The notes under the pieces: generated by a model
Told to the model about the DNA's origin: nothing
The model's input: the letters and a program-made list of their open reading frames with translations, nothing else
Databases searched by the model: none
In this document: positions 1 to 5,183 of the stretch, one piece after another
Numbering within the stretch: position 1 is the stretch's first letter
How the letters are laid out: the number at the start of each line of letters is the position of its first letter
Position numbers and translations under genes: made by a program
Origin: Anaerolineae bacterium
GTDB lineage: Bacteria > Chloroflexota > Anaerolineae > B4-G1 > SLSP01
DNA: 5,183 nucleotides
Assembly: GCA_021107605.1 (NCBI GenBank)
Contig: JAIOSN010000279.1
Span: 1 to 5,183 of the forward strand
Reading direction: 5' to 3'

Positions 1-262
1 AATCCATCCGGTCATCGGTCTGCCCGGCCTGGAAGCGATGGTAGAACTCGTCTGAGGAGCGGCCGTATTGTTGTTCAAACTCGGCCAAAGCAGCCAGTAG
101 TTGACTCAACTGGGATTGACATACCTCGGCCTCATGGGTCAGCAGCTTAGCTAAGGTGCGTTCCATCAAAGCGCTAACCTGACCTTCCTGGTAGAGATGC
201 GTAAGCATCGACAACCGTCGGAACGTCGCCTGACTTGCCGCCGCTTGAATTTCACCCATCAT
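1..262 (-). CDS. Small hypothetical protein, 5' part only (possible antitoxin-like component)
   Basis: The first 87 codons are open and the frame runs off the left edge. Two ATGs stand in tandem (262 and 259), with AGGAG at 272-268, 5 nt before the first and 8 nt before the second, so either could be used. The visible part looks all-helical, rich in Leu, Ala, Gln and Glu. A central stretch (residues about 20-65) could be amphipathic or coiled. It then carries the motif YGRSSDEFYHRFQAG at residues 66-80, followed by an acidic stretch (TDDRMD). From memory, small proteins with a Y-x-x-SS-x-EFY-x-RFQ-x-G motif are found in Chloroflexota and cyanobacteria, often beside a short toxin-like gene; that family link is recall and not a search. 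The gene has its own extended -10 promoter and lies beyond the terminator of the upstream operon, so it looks independently transcribed. A partner gene, if any, would lie left of base 1. The reading frame is fairly certain; the function is not. Confidence 0.7.
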   Translation of the reverse strand, partial: MMGEIQAAASQATFRRLSMLTHLYQEGQVSALMERTLAKLLTHEAEVCQSQLSQLLAALAEFEQQYGRSSDEFYHRFQAGQTDDRMD

Positions 263-267
263 ACACA

Positions 268-272
268 CTCCT
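268..272 (-). promoter_or_regulatory. Ribosome binding site of the small edge gene
   Basis: AGGAG read on the minus strand, followed by TGTGT and then ATGATG. It fixes the start of the small gene at 262 or 259. Confidence 0.7.
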
Positions 273-291
273 GATTCAAATAAGACTGATC

Positions 292-301
292 TGAAGCTTC
301 A
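292..301. promoter_or_regulatory. 10-bp perfect palindrome at the predicted transcription start (possible operator)
   Basis: TGAAGCTTCA is a perfect palindrome lying 5 to 14 bases downstream of the -10 box at 312-307, so it covers the expected transcription start of the small edge gene. Such a position suits a repressor site, for example one used for autoregulation by an antitoxin. A 10-bp palindrome can arise by chance, so this is only a candidate. Confidence 0.3.
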
Positions 302-306
302 AATAC

Positions 307-315
307 ATTATAGCA
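307..315 (-). promoter_or_regulatory. Extended -10 promoter of the small edge gene
   Basis: The minus strand reads TGCTATAAT, a consensus TATAAT (312-307) preceded by the extended-10 element TGn. The -35 region is weak (TAGTCT or TTAGTC at a spacing of 17-18), as is common for extended -10 promoters. The predicted start is near 300, giving a 5' leader of about 38 nt before the ATG at 262. Confidence 0.6.
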
Positions 316-384
316 CACTCAAAAGGAGCAGACTAAATAGAAATTGAAAGGGCGAAAGTCAGGAAGCGCAACCCCAGTATTGGC

Positions 385-432
385 AACAAAATAGGCGTTC
401 CAGCGCTATGGCCAACAACGCTGAAACGCCTA
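385..432 (-). terminator. Intrinsic terminator of the hydroxylase-amidohydrolase operon
   Basis: On the minus strand TAGGCGTTTCAGCG (432-419) pairs with CGCTGGAACGCCTA (405-392). All 14 positions pair if one G-U is allowed. Four weaker pairs (418-415 with 409-406, two of them G-U) extend the stem and leave a 5-nt loop UGGCC. The stem is followed directly by UUUUGUU (391-385). On the plus strand the G-U position becomes a C-A mismatch and no U-tract follows, so the element is directional. It lies 117 bases beyond the amidohydrolase stop and before the next gene's promoter, where the operon would be expected to end. Confidence 0.8.
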
Positions 433-463
433 CTATTCATGCGCCAGACTGTCCACAATGACC

Positions 464-548
<85 letters not shown>

Positions 549-555
<7 letters not shown>

Positions 556-1757
556 CCAAGCGTAATATCACACCCGTTCTTGATGACGTAGCGCGGCGCC
601 TCGTGGCTCCAGAGTGCTTCCCAGACGCTCCCGGCGTTCAAAACCACCAGATCGGCCACGTTGCCCACGGCGAGACCAAAGTCCTCAATGCCGAGCGCTT
701 CGGCAGCGTGCGTCGTGATCAGATCGTAGAGAATCTCCATCTCCTCACGGCTGGTCATCCACATTAAGTGCGCGGCCAAGAAAGCCACCTCCAGCATGTT
801 ATTACGGCCAAAGGGATAATAGGCATCGGCGATATCATCTTGCCCCAGGGCGATGCGCACGCCGTGGTGATATAGATCCTTAACGCGAGCGTAGAGCGGC
901 CCAGTTTGCGGATCGCTCACCACGCCGATCCGCGCCTTCTTGAGCAGGGCGCGGATTTTGCGATAGTACGGTTCCGGATAGAGCGCCATAGCGCGCGCGT
1001 GCTGCGCGGTGACGCGCCCTTCCCAACCCACTTGGAGCGTCTTGACCGCCAACATCTCCAACGTGCGGAGGCCGGCGTCGCCAGCATCGTCAACGAGCAT
1101 GGAGACGTCTTTGTCGTACTCCACGGCCAGCGCAAACATCCGGTCGATATGCTCTTGCTCGTCCGCGTTGGTGTACTCAATCCACGGAATGCCGCCCACC
1201 ACATCAGCGCCCAACTCCAACGCTTGGCGGATGTACTCCTCCGCGCCTGGGTCGCGCACCACGCCATCTTGGGGGAAAGCCACAACCTGGATTTCCACCT
1301 GCTCCTTGAACTCCTCCCGCGCCTTGATGAGCGCCTTGACGCCCTCCAATTTGGCCGTGGTGTCGGTATCGGCAAAAGCGCGGATGTGCGTGTTCCCAAA
1401 TTTGATAGCCAGTCTGACGGCCCGGCGCACATTCTCGATAATCCAGCTCTCGTCATATTGCTCCTTGACCTGCGCCGCCAGTTCGATAGCCGTCATCGCG
1501 CCACCCATCGAACCACCGGTGTAGGCGCCCAACGCCGCGTCGTCCATCATGGGCAGCGTGTAAACTTTGCAAAGGTGCAGATGTCCGTTGACGAAAGATT
1601 CTGTGACCAGCCGGCCCCTGGCATCAATGACCTGCGCCGCCTCGCCGGCCGCCTCCGGGCCAATCCCAACGATCCGCCCGGCTTGGATGCCGATATTGAG
1701 CAGCTTACCGTCAGAAAAACGGGTCTTGGCATTAGTGATCAGTAAATCGAATTTCAT
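549..1757 (-). CDS. Cytosine deaminase-like amidohydrolase (CodA/AtzC-type), altered metal-site residues
   Basis: The 402-residue protein belongs to the amidohydrolase superfamily, close in layout to E. coli cytosine deaminase CodA (from memory). It should be a cytoplasmic metal enzyme that hydrolyses a C-N bond in or on an N-heterocycle. An N-terminal beta-sandwich part (about 1-55) is followed by the TIM barrel. Visible landmarks are HLH at 59-61 (CodA H61, H63), VAFPQDG with Q163 (CodA Q156), TAQHARAM with H253 (CodA H246), and GQDDIADAYYPFG with D307 and D308 (CodA D313, D314). The C-terminal part THAAEALGIEDFGLAVGN also matches CodA. Numbering offset is constant (+7) between Q156 and H246, and it places L221 at the CodA metal ligand H214 and D224 at the catalytic E217. 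AGGAG at 1768-1764, 6 nt before the ATG, supports the start. The gene follows the hydroxylase subunits after an 83-base repeat-filled spacer and probably shares their transcript. Family assignment is firm; the substrate is unknown and cytosine is only one option. Confidence 0.88.
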
Positions 1758-1763
1758 AATTAT

Positions 1764-1768
1764 CTCCT
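1764..1768 (-). promoter_or_regulatory. Ribosome binding site of the amidohydrolase, abutting the repeat
   Basis: AAAAAGGAG followed by ATAATT and the ATG at 1757. The A-run preceding GGAG belongs to the last heptamer (CTAAAAA, 1774-1768), so the repeat runs directly into the Shine-Dalgarno. Confidence 0.75.
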
Positions 1769-1851
1769 TTTTAGCCGTTAGTCTTTTGACCTCAGACTTT
1801 TAACTTTCAACCTTCAACTTTAGACTTTCAACTTTAGACCTTAGATTTTTA
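1768..1851 (-). repeat. Degenerate heptanucleotide repeat, unit CTAAAGT/TGAAAGT, filling the spacer
   Basis: Twelve phased 7-bp units are read on the minus strand from 1851 to 1768 without a phase break: TAAAAAT, CTAAGGT, CTAAAGT, TGAAAGT, CTAAAGT, TGAAGGT, TGAAAGT, TAAAAGT, CTGAGGT, CAAAAGA, CTAACGG, CTAAAAA. The consensus is roughly YKAAAGT. Eleven of the twelve contain TAA or TGA. The stop codon of the small subunit (1843-1841) is the TAA of the second unit, and the last two codons (Lys, Ile) also lie in the array. At the other end it merges into the amidohydrolase Shine-Dalgarno. The unit differs from the ACAGTAG array 1.2 kb away, but length, copy number and position at a stop codon are alike. 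Confidence 0.85.
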
Positions 1852-2317
1852 ACTGTAGCCGTTCTTGGGCTCGCAACGCCCCTTCCAAAATCGCCTCGTA
1901 GCCGGTGCAGCGGCAGAGATGTTTGTTGAGCGCGTTGATGATTTTATCCTCTGACGCCTCCAGATCGGCAGTGAAGAGCGCGTAAAGTTCCATGATGATG
2001 CCCGGCGTGCAGAATCCACACTGTACCGCGCCCGCTTCGATCAACGCCGTCTGGATAGGATGCAGCCCGCCGTTTTGAGCTAACCCTTCCACGGTCAAGA
2101 TCTCCGCGCCGGCGACCTGTTCCAGCTTCAGACGGCAGCTCTTGCGCGCCTGGCCGTCCACCACCACCACACACGCGCCGCAAGTGCCATTATCGCAACC
2201 ACGCTTCGTCCCTGTCAACTGCAATTGCTCCCGGATAACGTCCAGCAGCCGCAACTGCGGATCGGCAGTCACGGTGCGTTCCACGCCATTTACTCTAAAG
2301 GTAATTTTATCGCTCAT
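1841..2317 (-). CDS. Molybdenum hydroxylase small subunit, two [2Fe-2S] clusters
   Basis: The 158-residue protein is the iron-sulfur subunit of a xanthine dehydrogenase-family enzyme (CoxS, XdhC-type, IorA class), at the usual length for that family. The N-terminal plant-ferredoxin-like domain carries C41-x4-C46-x2-C49 and C61. The C-terminal helical domain carries CGFC (C100, C103) and CRC (C135, C137). All eight cluster ligands are present, and Q99 precedes C100, where family members contact the molybdopterin cofactor. It should relay electrons from the molybdenum centre of the large subunit to the next acceptor. The ATG overlaps the large-subunit TGA in ATGA, which points to translational coupling, and GGAGGAG at 2332-2326 gives a strong binding site 8 nt upstream. 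No export signal is visible, so the complex is probably cytoplasmic. The stop codon lies inside a 7-bp repeat array. Assignment is firm; the identity of the electron acceptor is not. Confidence 0.95.
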   Translation of the reverse strand: MSDKITFRVNGVERTVTADPQLRLLDVIREQLQLTGTKRGCDNGTCGACVVVVDGQARKSCRLKLEQVAGAEILTVEGLAQNGGLHPIQTALIEAGAVQCGFCTPGIIMELYALFTADLEASEDKIINALNKHLCRCTGYEAILEGALRAQERLQLKI

Positions 2318-4644
2318 TGTACCTGCTCCTCCTTTGCTGCCAGGGCTGCCTTCATCTTCTGGGGGGTGATGGGAATCTCATGGAACTCAATCCCCACCGC
2401 GTCGTAGATCGCGTTCAAAATAGCCGGGGCCACGCCGATGACCGGATGTTCACCCAGCGCGCGCGCGCCAAACGGGCCGATGGCGCTGGGAGTTTCGACA
2501 AATTCCACCGTCTGCCGGGGCGCTTCCTTCAAGGTGGGAATGTGATATTGGAAGAAGTGCGGATTGAGCACGCGGCCCTCCGCATCTATCTCCAACTGCT
2601 CGTAGAGAGTGGCGCCGATAGCCATCAGCACGCCGCCCACGACCTGCCCCCTAATCTGCTGGGGATTGATAACCTGCCCCACATCAAAAGACGAGGCGAA
2701 GTGCTCAATAAAAATCTTGCCCGTCCGCTTGGAGATGCGCAGTTGGCAACCTTGCGCGCCAAAGGTGTAGGTGACGCCCATGTTCCCCTGCCCGGTCTCC
2801 ATGTCTGGCCCGGAGTAACGGGGCAGCCGCGCATCAGCGGTGGCTTGCGCCAGCTCGCCGATGGTCATGCCGTTCGCGTACATGTAGCCGCGCGCCAGCT
2901 GCGTGATCGGCACGCGCACGCCCGGATCTGATCTGAGGAAGACGTACTCGCCATCGTATTCCAAGAAATCCTCATCGCAACGCAACACCTGCGCGGCGGT
3001 CTTTTTGAGCGTGGCGATAATTTTATCCGCCGCGCGAATGATCGCCCGCCCCCCCTGCATGGTGAACATAGAGCCAATAGTCTGCCATTCGTAAGGTGAA
3101 AATTGGGTGTCAATCTCCGAGTAAACGCGTATCTTAGCCGGCGGAATCTGCAACGCCTCGGCGGTTACCTGTTTAACGACGGTCCGCAATCCCTGCCCCA
3201 CCTCCACCCCGCCCATGTTGATCGAGACGCTGCCGTCAACGTTCATCTTGAGGTAACAGCCCTTCGTGGAAAAAGGCGCGCCTTTGGGAGATTTCATCAG
3301 CGCGGCGAAACCCCGCCCGTAGTAATGATCCTCATCCTCCGGCAGCAACTCCGTGGAGAAGAGCGCGTCACGCACCTGCGCGACACACTGGCGGATATCG
3401 CCATTAGTCTTCCAGAGCCGCTCGCCCAGCGCAGTGACGCTGCCCGCGCCCAGGTAATTTTTCTCCCGTAACTCAAAAGGCGACATGCCAAGCTTGCGCG
3501 CCAGCATATCCACGAGCCGCTCCGTGGCTAATTGGGATTCCTGATGACCGTAACCCCGGTAAGCGCCGACGGGGGGCGTGTTGGTGTAAACACAATACCC
3601 TTCCAGGTCACAATGAGGGATCTCGTAAGGCCCGGTGGAGTTATGGGTCGCGCCGATGGTGATATTCACGCCCGTATCGGCATAAGCCCCGGTTGAATGA
3701 TAGATGGTGGTCTTCAGCGCTACAAACTTCCCCTCCTGAGTGGCCCCTAATTTCATGTGGGTGCGGATGCCATGTCCGATCAGGGTACTGGTGAAATCCT
3801 CCCTACGCGAAGCCACCCACTTGACAGGATGACCCGGCACGAAACTGGCGATGTAAGCGACGGTCTGCTCCACCGTGATATCAGATTTGTAGCCGAAGCA
3901 GCCGCCAATTTCAGGGATATGGACGCGCACATCAGCCACCGGCAGGCCGTAAGCGTGGGCCAAATCCTCGCGGATGATAAAGGGGCAGATGGAAGACGAC
4001 CAGGCCTCGATAGTCTGATCTCTTTTGAACCAGACGATGGCCCCATGCGTTTCCAGAGCTGCGGAGGAGCCGAAGGGATAGAGGAACTCGCCTTCCACCA
4101 CCACGTCCGCTTGCGCAAAACCCGCCTCAACATCACCTTTCCGCAGATGATAATAATCGGCGATGTTAGTGCCAGGTACCGGTTCCAGGGTCGGTAAATG
4201 CCAATAGTCGCCGTTCTGCTGATGAATCAGCAGCGCGCCATCCTCCATCGCGTCCCGCGCATCGGTATAGACCGTTAGCGGCTCATACTCCACCTTGAGC
4301 TTGGCCAACGCCGCGCGAGCGTGTTGTGGCGTATCCGCAATCACCGCCGCGACCGGCTCGCCGATGTAGCGCACCTTCTCCACCGCCATCGGCGTCAGAT
4401 CCTTGATGTTATCGCCGTAGCGAATGGTGCAACCGGCTCCGGTAACCACCTTGACCACGCCCTGGCACGCCTCCGCCTCCGCCGTCTCGATGGAGAGAAT
4501 TTTGGCGTGCGCGTACTCCGGGCGCAAAATCGCGGCGTGCAACATGTCCGGCAAGCGCAGATCATCCAGATAAACCGCGCGCCCCGTCACCTTGGGTACC
4601 GCGTCTGGCCGGCTGATGTTCTTTCCAATATATTTGAATTCCAT
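2314..4644 (-). CDS. Molybdenum hydroxylase large subunit (xanthine dehydrogenase family, molybdopterin-binding)
   Basis: With the ATG at 4644 the protein has 776 residues, typical for this subunit. The frame stays open to a GTG at 4803, but AGGAG at 4654-4650 and the family-like N-terminus (residues 8-22, KNISRPDAVPKVTGR) favour 4644. Domains in order: alpha/beta hammerhead (about 15-120), then two molybdopterin-binding domains. Visible motifs are LETHGA at 197-202, GGCFGYK at 247-253 (family GGxFGxK), GAYRGYGHQES at 360-370, GVEVGQG at 479-485, and ALGEHPVIGVAP at 729-740, where E732 is the likely catalytic base (E1261 of bovine xanthine oxidoreductase). The loop reads AYRGYG and not the AYRCSFR of form I CO dehydrogenase, so a CO-oxidising role is unlikely. 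It should hydroxylate an N-heterocycle or aldehyde with water as oxygen source. Gene order is large then small subunit, with no FAD subunit between or upstream in the window. No Tat signal is seen. Family is firm; substrate is open. Confidence 0.95.
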   Translation of the reverse strand: MEFKYIGKNISRPDAVPKVTGRAVYLDDLRLPDMLHAAILRPEYAHAKILSIETAEAEACQGVVKVVTGAGCTIRYGDNIKDLTPMAVEKVRYIGEPVAAVIADTPQHARAALAKLKVEYEPLTVYTDARDAMEDGALLIHQQNGDYWHLPTLEPVPGTNIADYYHLRKGDVEAGFAQADVVVEGEFLYPFGSSAALETHGAIVWFKRDQTIEAWSSSICPFIIREDLAHAYGLPVADVRVHIPEIGGCFGYKSDITVEQTVAYIASFVPGHPVKWVASRREDFTSTLIGHGIRTHMKLGATQEGKFVALKTTIYHSTGAYADTGVNITIGATHNSTGPYEIPHCDLEGYCVYTNTPPVGAYRGYGHQESQLATERLVDMLARKLGMSPFELREKNYLGAGSVTALGERLWKTNGDIRQCVAQVRDALFSTELLPEDEDHYYGRGFAALMKSPKGAPFSTKGCYLKMNVDGSVSINMGGVEVGQGLRTVVKQVTAEALQIPPAKIRVYSEIDTQFSPYEWQTIGSMFTMQGGRAIIRAADKIIATLKKTAAQVLRCDEDFLEYDGEYVFLRSDPGVRVPITQLARGYMYANGMTIGELAQATADARLPRYSGPDMETGQGNMGVTYTFGAQGCQLRISKRTGKIFIEHFASSFDVGQVINPQQIRGQVVGGVLMAIGATLYEQLEIDAEGRVLNPHFFQYHIPTLKEAPRQTVEFVETPSAIGPFGARALGEHPVIGVAPAILNAIYDAVGIEFHEIPITPQKMKAALAAKEEQVQ
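2326..2332 (-). promoter_or_regulatory. Ribosome binding site of the small subunit, inside the large-subunit gene
   Basis: GGAGGAG, 8 nt before the ATG at 2317, lies in the last codons of the large subunit (the EEQVQ end). The strong site and the ATGA overlap suggest coupled, roughly equal translation of both subunits. Confidence 0.75.
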
Positions 4645-4647
4645 CTT

Positions 4648-4706
4648 TACTCCTTTTGAGTAGCAATTCACAGATTGCACATACCTTTGGCTACTAAAAA
4701 AGCCAA
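4648..4706 (-). promoter_or_regulatory. Leader with small consecutive hairpins, one covering the Shine-Dalgarno
   Basis: In the minus-strand RNA three short stems follow one another: UUGGCU/AGCCAA (4706-4701 with 4692-4687, loop UUUUUAGU), GCAAU/AUUGC (4678-4674 with 4667-4663), and UACUC/GAGUA (4662-4658 with 4652-4648, loop AAAAG), the last overlapping the AGGAG of the large subunit. An alternative pairing, AGUAGC (4695-4690) with GCUACU (4664-4659), would exclude parts of all three. This arrangement would suit translational control, but the stems are only 5-6 bp and could be chance. It does not match a riboswitch class that I recognise. Confidence 0.3.
4650..4654 (-). promoter_or_regulatory. 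Ribosome binding site that sets the large-subunit start
   Basis: AGGAG followed by TAAAG and the ATG at 4644 (5-nt spacing). No comparable site precedes the upstream GTG at 4803, so the 53-residue N-terminal extension is dropped. Confidence 0.8.
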
Positions 4707-4780
4707 GAATTTCACCCCTGAGGCCCGGATAAGCACAGAGCTGTTGAGTCAGTGAGATACTTTTTTGCAGTAACGACATT

Positions 4781-4789
4781 ATCATAACA
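4781..4789 (-). promoter_or_regulatory. Candidate extended -10 promoter of the hydroxylase operon
   Basis: The minus strand reads TGTTATGAT: a TATGAT hexamer preceded by TGn. An overlapping GATAAT is an alternative -10. The -35 is poor (TTATCG at 16 bp). The predicted start near 4774 would give a leader of about 130 nt before the large-subunit ATG. The AT-rich setting supports it, but no other evidence does. Confidence 0.4.
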
Positions 4790-4952
4790 GATAAAATCAA
4801 CACGATAAGTAGCCCACAAACGTTCTCTTTTGTAGAAAATCTGTCTCCTAATCGCTTGTCACTGCCAGCGCGATCCCCTCCGCCATGTTAGCAATCATCC
4901 AGCGATTCCATGCAGTGAGCCTGGATAGATGCAGGCGCACCACAAAACCAAT

Positions 4953-5183
4953 CTACGGCAACCAGGTTACTAGCCACACCCCCGAGTTCTTATGGAAAAC
5001 AGCAGCGTTCTCCCAGGGCGAAACTTCAATCCCTAACGCTAGGGTAACTGTTGTGCCATCAGCAGCATAGAGAGGAGAAGAAAGCAGTGTGGTATCTGCT
5101 CTGCTATTCAGATCATAGATGTGAAGATCGCGAGAGATCCGCGACCCCCGGGTATTCTGATAGTATAATCGCTGTCCATCAGG
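4953..5183 (-). CDS. C-terminal end of a PD40/TolB-like beta-propeller protein (partial)
   Basis: The minus-strand frame is open from the right edge for 76 codons to a TAG at 4955-4953; the start lies outside the window. The visible protein begins PDGQRLYYQNTRG and continues with RDLHIYDLNS, which fits one blade of the PD40 type (PDG-x-R-I/L-x-Y/F ... D-I-Y-x-x-D/N), as in TolB and other WD40-like propellers. The last 45 residues alternate hydrophobic and polar residues and end VWLVTWLP, consistent with closing beta strands. Such proteins are often secreted or surface-bound, but the N-terminus that would show this is missing. It is on the same strand as the hydroxylase operon but 308 bases upstream, so a shared transcript is not required. 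Codon pattern and the recognisable motif make coding likely; the overall function cannot be given. Confidence 0.75.
   Translation of the reverse strand, partial: PDGQRLYYQNTRGSRISRDLHIYDLNSRADTTLLSSPLYAADGTTVTLALGIEVSPWENAAVFHKNSGVWLVTWLP

Larger units (their letters stand above)
4645..4952. other. 308-base intergenic region upstream of the hydroxylase operon
   Basis: This gap lies between the beta-propeller gene and the hydroxylase large subunit. It holds a candidate extended -10 promoter at 4789-4781 and a leader with small hairpins at 4706-4648. The half nearest the propeller gene has only a weak ATCCAG/CTGGAT inverted repeat (minus strand, 4926-4897) and no convincing terminator. No tRNA, recognised riboswitch class or repeat array is seen. 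A 34-codon open stretch (4952-4851) continues in frame after the propeller stop codon. Confidence 0.6.

Noticed and set aside
906..1745. 279-codon open frame on the plus strand, antisense to the amidohydrolase
   Set aside because: It mirrors the codon positions of a clear enzyme gene; its product is rich in His and Arg and has no recognisable domain or proper start context.
2314..4644. Form I carbon monoxide dehydrogenase large subunit (CoxL)
   Set aside because: The active-site loop reads AYRGYG and lacks the Cys of AYRCSFR, and no medium subunit is present.
4687..4706. Intrinsic terminator at the TTGGCT/AGCCAA hairpin
   Set aside because: On the minus strand the T-run lies in the loop and not after the stem, and on the plus strand no T-run follows. 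The stem is only 6 bp.
4645..4803. N-terminal extension of 53 residues on the large subunit from a GTG at 4803
   Set aside because: No ribosome binding site precedes the GTG, the stretch is unlike the family N-terminus, and it contains the candidate promoter's downstream region and leader hairpins. ATG at 4644 has AGGAG at good spacing.
4885..5070. 61-codon open frame on the plus strand
   Set aside because: It is antisense to the beta-propeller gene end, has no recognisable motif and no good ribosome binding site.

Overview
The window carries a compact minus-strand operon of about 4.1 kb, read from right to left. It encodes a molybdenum hydroxylase of the xanthine dehydrogenase family followed by a cytosine-deaminase-like amidohydrolase. 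An incomplete gene lies at each edge, also on the minus strand. The organism is probably a bacterium of Chloroflexota type (Anaerolineae or relatives). That is an inference from the heptanucleotide spacer repeats, the small edge protein with an SS-D-EFY-RFQ motif and the moderate GC content; no marker gene is present.

Layout in transcription order: (1) 5183-4953, the last 76 residues of a protein with a PD40/TolB-type beta-propeller blade, not closed on the right. (2) 4952-4645, a 308-base gap with a candidate extended -10 promoter near 4785 and a leader of about 130 nt with several small, partly mutually exclusive hairpins before the Shine-Dalgarno. (3) 4644-2314, the molybdopterin-binding large subunit. 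(4) 2317-1841, the two-[2Fe-2S] small subunit, overlapping the large subunit by 4 bases (ATGA). (5) 1851-1768, a degenerate 7-bp repeat that fills almost the whole spacer. (6) 1757-549, the amidohydrolase. (7) 555-464, a second, unrelated 7-bp repeat at its stop codon. (8) 432-385, a strong intrinsic terminator. (9) A short promoter region with a 10-bp palindrome. (10) 262-1, the start of a small protein, possibly an antitoxin-like component.

Taken together, the large and small subunits should form a hydroxylase that adds oxygen from water to a carbon next to a ring nitrogen or to an aldehyde, and passes electrons through its Fe-S clusters. The neighbouring amidohydrolase suggests a hydroxylation plus ring-deamination or ring-hydrolysis route for an N-heterocycle such as a pyrimidine, purine, pterin or triazine-like compound. 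The substrate cannot be read from the sequence. No FAD-binding medium subunit, cofactor-maturation gene or transporter lies in the window.

Most notable points: the two heptamer arrays each contain the stop codon of the preceding gene and carry stops in all three frames on the transcribed strand only. The amidohydrolase has Leu and Asp where E. coli CodA has the metal ligand His214 and the catalytic Glu217. The hydroxylase operon has no visible flavin subunit.
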